This document shows positions 57,530 to 64,000 of a stretch of 64,000 bases of DNA, piece by piece. Each line of letters starts with the position of its first letter. Position 1 is the stretch's first letter. Under the pieces are notes generated by a model. The model searched no databases, was not told where the DNA came from, and was given only the letters and a program-made list of their open reading frames with translations. The translations under genes and the position numbers were made by a program. The DNA comes from Papaver somniferum (lineage: Eukaryota > Streptophyta > Magnoliopsida > Ranunculales > Papaveraceae): NCBI RefSeq assembly GCF_003573695.1, contig NW_020621936.1, positions 13,268,001 to 13,332,000 of the forward strand. The letters are read 5' to 3'.

Positions 57530-58271
57530 CTGATTGGTATTGTCTGCCACAGCAATATGATCCTGAGCAGTTGGCAAAGTGTCACTCTCATTCTCTGAGT
57601 ACGGAGGAAGCTCTATACCGTACATAACAGCAACATCATACCAGCGTTTGAACTCGTACCAACAACGTTTTCCATTAGGTTTGCCAGCTGCAACATACTA
57701 CATAGCAAAGGAGTCTCATCATGTAACTCTTGCGGCAATATTGTAATATTAAACATAAATATAGTCACCAGAAATTAAGTACCTCCCCAAAGGCCACGAG
57801 TTTTTCAACGTCATCTTCTAAAATTTCAATCTCTCTTCTAAATTTCTGCAGGTAATGCGGGAAATCCTCATCTTTTACACTGTGGAGTCCCCATTTTTCA
57901 ATGAAGGCTTTATATTTGACCGCCAGAATCTTGACAGCATCAAGAGGAGGTAAAGAAGCTAATTCTATGTCGTCCCGAGCGTCGGATACTGCACTGTTCA
58001 TATCAAAAATTTCCATTTCCAGATCATTAGCGCTAAAGTTATGTTCTGCTGCTGCATCTCCACTAAATTTCCTTAAATTGTTTCCAGGGATTGAAAAGAT
58101 TTGTGGAGGATAATTGAAAGTGTGGTGGAATTTTGAGATAATTGTTACTAGGTTTGAAGAAGTTGGACTATTCGAGATTAGCGAAGAAGATAAGGGTTTT
58201 GATGACCATCTTGTAAATGGGTTTCTTCTTAAGAGTGATCTGCAAACAGATAATTTAGATATTTGATTCAT
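57530..58271 (-). CDS. Spliced nuclear gene for an unrecognised, probably mitochondrial protein (5' two exons)
   Basis: Exon 1 is 58271-57783 (163 codons from ATG) and ends GAG|GTACTT. Exon 2 is 57697-57530 (56 codons), begins after TAG and ends CAG|GTTAGT. Both joints are phase 0 and the intron is 85 bp. The first 35 residues are rich in Ser, Arg and Leu without acidic residues ('SKLSVCRSLLRRNPFTRWSS'), as in mitochondrial presequences. The rest is mixed helix with acidic stretches and the word 'GKRCWYEFKRWYDVAVMYGI'. I do not recognise the family. Reading through the exon-2 donor gives a stop after 28 codons (57437). More exons may lie to the left, beyond or disrupted by LINE debris. It is the only reading frame here with clear gene structure outside repeats. 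Confidence 0.7.
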
Positions 58272-58780
58272 TTGTTAATTTTTCCTGGAGAAGATAAAAG
58301 ATTTTTTCTTAAAGAAAGGAAAACCTAATAGTTAGTGGAGGAGAAGAATTGACTGGGGCTTTATATTGTTAGGAATTGTCTGCGGTATGATCCGTGCCGT
58401 AATGGACGGGCTTTTGGCTGTTCTTGTCAATGCCAAATGTTGTCCTTTCAAAGGAAACGTATTTTGCGGGCTTCAAGAAAGGGTACCGAGTGTTCCAATG
58501 GATTCAAATGTCCTAAATAATAACCATGGTGACTTAATTTATAGTAAAAGAATTGAAGATACTTTTTAATAAGTAACCCATTAATAAAAAGTGAGAGGTT
58601 GATTTATGTCGAACAACAAGGTTATCTACTCGAAGAATTTCACAAGCTGTGGACTGAAAGTAATAATCCACCTTCCTCTAACACTGCGATGAAGGATTAA
58701 GTTATGGAAAAATAGACATCAGTATTTGATTTTTTTCAATAATCGTATAAGGTCTATTTTGAATAAAATTATCTATTATT
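58272..58780 (-). promoter_or_regulatory. Upstream region of the spliced gene
   Basis: About 500 bases lie between the ATG at 58271 and copia-derived sequence. On the minus strand it should hold the 5' untranslated region and promoter. A 'ttatatt' near 58360 is weakly TATA-like. A 67-codon plus-strand frame (58366-58569) has no family features. Confidence 0.3.
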
Positions 58781-60267
58781 TAATGAATATAAAATTATTT
58801 TACAATTTTTCTTGTGATAGTTTATTGATTACATAGCATGTGCTTGATTGCTTTATATTATTGCTATGTGTTTATGGGATGATTGATTTCGATTTTCACA
58901 ACCTTAATATTCGATCTCATATATGTGAACCCTTATGGTTTGGGTGACTTTTTGATTTAGCGGGATTAAGTTCTAGCCCATGTTGGTAGGCTTTATCAAA
59001 AGATCATAAGGGGTTCCGATTGAAACGCATGTGTGAAAAAGTCACAATATGTTGAATCGTCTTTGGTTTAGCATAAAAGCATATGGGTTTTGGGTTTTCA
59101 ACTTTTGCTATGCATTAGTTAAAACTGATTCAACCTTTCTCTGGTAAAGGTTGCTTTTTGTTGTTGTTCTTTTGTTTTTGCGGGAGGATGACAACATAAC
59201 GGGGGAGAGTTCTAACATGAACTTGCGCTTAATTATATATCTTTCTGTGGAAAAGAGGATACGGAATTTGAGGTAACGAATTTGTTAGTTAATCGTTTTC
59301 CTGTTTAATCTATGAAATCATTATGCGAATCTTGATGAAAAATAGAATGAATCTTTGAATATTCCACAGCATTGGTCCTCCCCTGAGCCACTTTTTGTGA
59401 TATATTGTGTGGCTCCATAAGTTCTCTTATGTAGAGCATTTTCGATTAAATTAATCATGGATTCTCTTGTGGTTAATCTAATTAAGTATTTTGGATTACA
59501 AATTCATGTGTTCATGTTATTTGTTAGTGTCCAAAGAAATCCTTCTTTTCTCGTAAAAGTAAGGTCGCTCTTGTTGTTCTTTTAAGAATGACATTTTGTG
59601 GGGGAGACTTCTTAATTGAACTTGTGCTTAATTGCCAAATCTTTGTGGGGAGTGCGGCTGCGGAATATTATAGGGGTTATCTTCTATCTTTATAAACTCC
59701 TTGATGAATACATTTAGTTTTTGCTATATGATTGCATCTAAACAAGGTTGATATGTTTCTTTTTCAGTCAAGAAGTGTCTCCATGAAAATTTCATTAGGA
59801 TCCCACTAGTTTTCCTACCTTTGCCAATTTTTATTGACAAAAATGGGGAGAATTAATGTGTAGTTCACACTACAAGTACATATGGTTTACAGATCATTAT
59901 GTAAGGAGGAGTGGTTTTCATGTTGAGATTGAGTATTGACTAATGAAGGAGTGATACATATCACCATAATATTGTTGTCCAAGTTGTGATACAATTGAAC
60001 TTTGATGATGTGTAATAATATTATGATATTGTATAACAATGATTGAGAGCAATTGTTTTCTCATTGTTATAACTACGGATCTTCAACAATTATGATGCTG
60101 AGTTGAACACGTTCAGAATCACTGGAGTACTTGGAAGTGGCGAATATTTTGAGTAATGTTGAAGAACCAAGGAGATCAAGTTTTTGGTTGAGAAGTTACA
60201 CAGTTTATTTATTTTGTAATCCATATGTATTGATAGTTTTGTCACTAAAATTGACAAAGGGGGAGAT
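58780..60267 (+). mobile_element. Copia 3' internal non-coding region (no pol)
   Basis: Long non-coding copia tail with words such as 'gcgggaggatgacaacataacgggggag' in part (near 59180) and a final purine run (gacaaaggggg, 60253-60263) before TGTTAGATC. The last 100 bases match 1-103. No gag or pol is found upstream, so this copy is 5'-truncated. The left border is approximate. Confidence 0.6.
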
Positions 60268-60690
60268 TGTTAGATCATTTCTTGGTCGAACTCGCAAGCG
60301 TTGTTATATCAAGCTTGTTTCTCAATTTTAGTTGTCAAAACTATAAGTCTTGATTTCTAGTCTACATACGATTAAGTCTTGGACTAGAATAGATTTTATA
60401 GTTGAGCTTTAGACTTCACGGCGTTCATCGATTAAAGACTAAGAACTACTAAGGCAAGCTTTTGGAATTTCATCAACAAAAGGTATGTGAAGACTTGAAC
60501 TCATCTATCACTCAGAAAGCCTATTTCTACTCTATCTCCTTCTTGAGACAAAAGTCGTATAACGATATAGTTTTCAGTCTGTACACTTTTGAGATTTCGA
60601 GCTGATTTTAACTTGATTACATATTTCTCGACATATGTGTTGGTAAGATTTTGCTTTAACCAAGTTCATCTTATGTTCTTGACGCAATAT
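60268..60690 (+). repeat. Copia LTR, first 420 bases only
   Basis: Starts TGTTAGATC after the purine run and matches the first part of the LTRs at 104 and 61148 up to 'aagttcatctt'. There it is replaced by an integrase fragment of another family. Confidence 0.8.
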
Positions 60691-61147
60691 AGGGATCACA
60701 TGTTGCAGTTACTTAAGGAAGACTTATCAAAATCTCAAGTCTGAATAAAACTATTTGCTGACCAAAAGAGGACAGATATAACATTTGCAGTTGGTGATTT
60801 ACTATTTTTGAAACTACAACAGGCGTACCTCAGTTTCCTTGTGCAAGAACCTAAAACTCACATCCAAGTACTTTTCCCCATTTTAAATCTTGCAGCGAGT
60901 TGGAGCATTGGTATATAAATTGAAATTACCTATTGGTTCTCATATACACCCTGTGTTTCATGTCTCGCATATTAAGAATAAGACTGGTTCTAACGATATG
61001 GCAATTGCTTCTCTTCCAATGGTGGATACAAATGGCATATTCATTGTAAAACCTCTTGTTTGTTAGACACCGTAGTAACCTTGCGAGATAATCAACCAGT
61101 TTCTCAAGTCCTCATTCAATTGTCTGGTGTGTCACCGGAGGATATTT
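60691..61147 (+). pseudogene. Chromovirus-type gypsy integrase C-terminal fragment
   Basis: Mixed-frame reading gives 'DQKRTDITFAVGD' (about 60763), 'LKLPIGSHIHPVFHVSH' (about 60927) and a later 'VVTLRDNQPVSQVLIQLSG' (about 61072-61127). These words mark the integrase C-terminus and chromodomain side of Tekay/Del-like chromoviruses. Stops and frameshifts are frequent. It is cut at 61147 by the LTR that starts at 61148. Confidence 0.7.
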
Positions 61148-63607
61148 TGTTAGAGCATTGCTCGGTCGAACTCGCAAAAGTTGCTATCTCAGGCTTGTTT
61201 GTGAAGTTTAGTTGTCAAAACTATATGTCTTGATTTCTAGTCTACTATAGCTAATTCTAGGACTAGGATAGTTAAGTGTAGTTGAGCTCTAAACTCCACG
61301 GCGTTCATCATATGAAGATGAAGAACTACTCAAGGAACTGGTGGAACTTCATCGACTAAAAGGTATGTGGATACTTGAACTTATATATCACTCAAAAGTC
61401 TATTCTATCTCCTACTCTTGAGATAAAAGTCGTATAATCATATAGATTTCGATTATACACATTTGCTATTTCGAGCCGAGTTATCTCGTGTATTCATTTC
61501 ACGAAATATGTGTTGGTAAGCTTTCTTTTTAGACAAGTTCATCTTTACTCGTGATGAAAGTCATGTTGATATTTCAATTTCTTGAAAATTGCTTTAATGA
61601 AAAATAGTTTGTGAATAACAACTATATAACATCCTCTAAGAATGTTTCAATGATTGAAATGGGAGTTTAGATTATGTAATCATTTTTGGATATAAGCATA
61701 GTGTGTTCGCACATTAGTGTATAAGTCCATAAACCGGGAACCAAGTGCATACATATGTGTGTGTGTGCAAAATGGTTGAAGGAGACATGTTAAATATGCG
61801 TACTCGTACGCATACTGGCGGAAGTTTATGTCCGTGAATTTCTGCTGAATTTGGGAATTGGAAAACTCTTAACTAGTCACCTTAAGTACGCGTACTGGCA
61901 GAATGTTTTCACCCGAAAATTTCTGCTGAGTTTGGAAACCAAACCAACTCAAAACCGGTTGCTTAAGTACGCATACCATGCACATACTTAAGCTGGTTAC
62001 TTTATCAAATCGGTCAGTTCATGAGCTTAAACATTTAAATAATAAGGAATGCAATCTTTGCAAACCGTTGCAAACCGTTGCTATAATGTTCATGAATCGA
62101 TTCAAGTGAATTAAACCGATTTTGTTTCAATTGTGTCTATTATAAAGATCTAAGCAATTGCACAACTCTCTAACTAGTTCTTTTGGAGTTACTTGAACTA
62201 GTTGTTGTGAATATGAACATGGTTGATATGAAAGTGCTCATATGGCTAACCCTTTGATTATCTACTGTTGAACCAACTAAGTGTGCACGTTTAGGTACGG
62301 TTGCCCAAACCTAAATGAAATACATTTCATTTGTATGTAACAAGCTAAGTTTGATCTAACGGTTGAAAGATATTAGATTGAATCTAATCAAGGTTTTCAT
62401 CTAATGGTGAATATCAAATGCTTTGTTATTAAGCTAAGATTGATTGCAAACCCCGATTTGAAATCTATATAAAGGAGAACTCTAACAAATGGGAAACCTA
62501 ATCCCCACACCTTATGTATGATACTAGTTGTCTTAGCTAGAGTCGATTCTCTTTTAACCTTAGGTTTCTTCTTGAGATCCTGTAGGTTAACGACTTAAAG
62601 ACTTCATTGGGATTGTGAAGCCATACCAGACTACTTTTCTTGTAGTTGTGTGATCTGATCTTGTTGTATTTATCGTACGAGTACAATTATAAAATTGGCT
62701 TGAGATTGATATCTCTGATAGGCAAGATAGAAAAGAAATCACAAACATCTTCGTCTCTTCGTTTGTGATTTCGCAATATCTTATTACGCTAGTCGATTAA
62801 GATTATTGTGAGGTGATTGATAATTCTAGGATGTTCGTCGGGAATATAAGTCCGGGTTATCAATTGGTTCTTGTTCACCTTGATTATCAAAAGACGGAAC
62901 AAAACTTGTAGGTATTTCTGTGGGATACATATTTATCTATTCTGTAGACTTTTCCGTGTGATAATATTTGTTTATTAAAGTCTTCGAGTGTGGGTCGTAG
63001 CAACTCTTGGTTGTGGCTGAGATCAACTAAGGGAATCTAGGGCGTAGTATCCTGCTGGGATCAGAGACGTAAAGAGCGCAACTGTATCTTGAATCAGTGT
63101 GAGATTGATTAGGGTTCAACTACAGTTCAGACCGAAGTTAGTTTGTAGTAGGCTAGTGTCTGTAGCGGCTTAATACATTGTGGTGTTCAATCTGGACTAG
63201 GTCCCAAGGTTTTTCTGAATTTACGGTTTTCTCGTTAATAAAACTTCTTATGTCTGTGTTATTTATTTTCCGCATTATATTTTGTTATATAATTGAAATA
63301 TCACATGTTGTGTGTTGTATCAATCAATTGTGAAATCCAACCTTTAGTTGTTGATTGAAATTGATTGATCCTTGAACATTGGTCTTTGGTACCGTTCAAG
63401 TTTTCATCTGTTATATTCAATCGGCTCGCAGATTTCTATTTGTTGATTGCGGATTGAATTAAGAGGTAGAGATATTAAATCCTTGATATATCTTTTTTAA
63501 GATTGAGTCTAACTGCCTAGTTGATTCTCTTGAAAGTATATTGGAGTTATTCCATACAGATTGCTAATCGAAATATTGGGTGAGGTTGTTAGACCCCCGC
63601 ATTTTCA
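61148..63607 (+). repeat. Copia 5' LTR, full length (K6, 2460 bp)
   Basis: Starts TGTTAGAGC, ends ATTTTCA, with a damaged Met-type primer site three bases later (63610, TGCTATCCGAG). TATA box at 62466-62474. GTAC-rich boxes lie at 61790-61985. It inserted directly after chromovirus integrase sequence. The family length agrees with K2. Confidence 0.88.
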
Positions 63608-63673
63608 ATTGCTATCCGAGAAGGCAAGCACGTTTCAAGACCTAATCAGTCTATGTTTGTAGCGATCTAACTC

Positions 63674-63954
63674 TACGGACAGAAATTTTATATCCATAAA
63701 CGTACCACCAGTCTTCGATGGCTCAAACTACTTGTGGTGGAAAATCGCTATGCGTGCTTTTCTTCAAGCTATAGATTTTCAAACATGGGTATGTGATGTT
63801 GATGGCTATAATTCTACGATTGTTACAGAAGGCGATGTATCTAGACCGAAGGATATTGGTAGATATAGTCCAGAAGAAGTCCTTGATATAAAGCAAAATT
63901 CTGACGACTTGAATGATATCATACATGCCATTACCCCAGATCTTCATCACTATG
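63674..63954 (+). pseudogene. Copia gag, N-terminal part (start codon lost, cut by a retroposon)
   Basis: The frame contains 'FDGSNYLWWKIAMRAFL', the typical beginning of plant copia gag, and 'DLNDIIHAITPDLHHY'. At the place of the ATG seen in copy K2 (4316) this copy has ACG (63674). At 63955 a run of 15 T residues interrupts the frame. In an intact element this protein would build the particle. Confidence 0.75.
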
Positions 63955-64000
63955 TTTTTTTTTTTTTTTGCTGAATCACATTTTTTATTGATTGAAAAAC
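63955..64000 (-). mobile_element. 3' end of a poly(A) retroposon on the minus strand (truncated by window end)
   Basis: Fifteen T residues (63955-63969) followed by 'gctgaatcacattttttattg' correspond on the minus strand to a transcript end with AATAAA (rc of 63984-63989) 14 bases before a poly(A) tail. This pattern marks a LINE or other poly(A) retroposon inserted in the gag. Its body lies beyond the window. Confidence 0.6.

Overview
This window looks like repeat-dense intergenic DNA from a flowering plant, most likely a eudicot. The signs are several Ty3/gypsy and Ty1/copia LTR retrotransposons with plant tRNA primer sites, LINE relics, a MITE-like element, a fragment resembling a plastid FtsH-type protein, and one spliced gene with a mitochondrial-type presequence. 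I cannot name the species. Nothing bacterial or viral (in the free-living sense) is present, and no tRNA, rRNA or CRISPR array was seen.

Left part (1-24.7 kb). A copia LTR with its internal tail (1-1773) is interrupted by a second copy of the same family (LTR 1774-4249, Met-type primer site, start of gag). Next comes an inverted, eroded gypsy LTR (about 4.76-5.69 kb) and then a Tat-type gypsy element (5695 to about 24.6 kb). The gag of that element is split by a complete 10.9-kb Athila-type element (6947-17822; LTRs of 1550 and 1567 bp; 5-bp target duplication AGGAA). Removing the insert restores the host frame. The Tat-type element has lost nearly all of its pol, but it carries a six-exon antisense gene (20676-23577, minus strand) whose splice phases all agree. 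I regard this as the most interesting object in the window.

Middle part (24.7-47 kb). Two related gypsy-type elements are nested. Element C has LTRs of about 2.8 kb carrying arrays of 69-bp and about 215-bp tandem repeats. Its internal region (27.5-31.7 kb) is a patchwork of minisatellites without recognisable pol. Element D (33179-45623; LTRs of 3180 and 3195 bp; target duplication CCAAG) sits inside the 3' LTR of C. D has a recognisable gag but no visible protease, reverse transcriptase or integrase, so both C and D look non-autonomous.

Right part (47-64 kb). Copia LTR fragments are followed by a decayed LINE split by a 1.07-kb MITE-like element. That element holds two pieces of a reverse-transcriptase-like gene in opposite orientation. 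A repeat-rich unit (about 51.0-54.0 kb) contains an FtsH-like exon with its splice donor, two clusters of three short palindromes and a GGT-rich array. A shorter relative lies at 54.0-54.4 kb. An AT-rich stretch and a decayed minus-strand LINE (55.8-57.2 kb) lead to the only plausible host gene (57530-58271, minus strand, at least two exons). The window closes with copia 3' sequence, a chromovirus integrase scrap, and another copia copy whose gag is cut by a poly(T) tract, the 3' end of a minus-strand retroposon.

The parts do not form a pathway. They record successive insertions: copia into copia, Athila-type into Tat-type, D into C, and a MITE into a LINE. Many stop codons in the old coding regions fit C-to-T change, as expected of methylated, silenced repeats.
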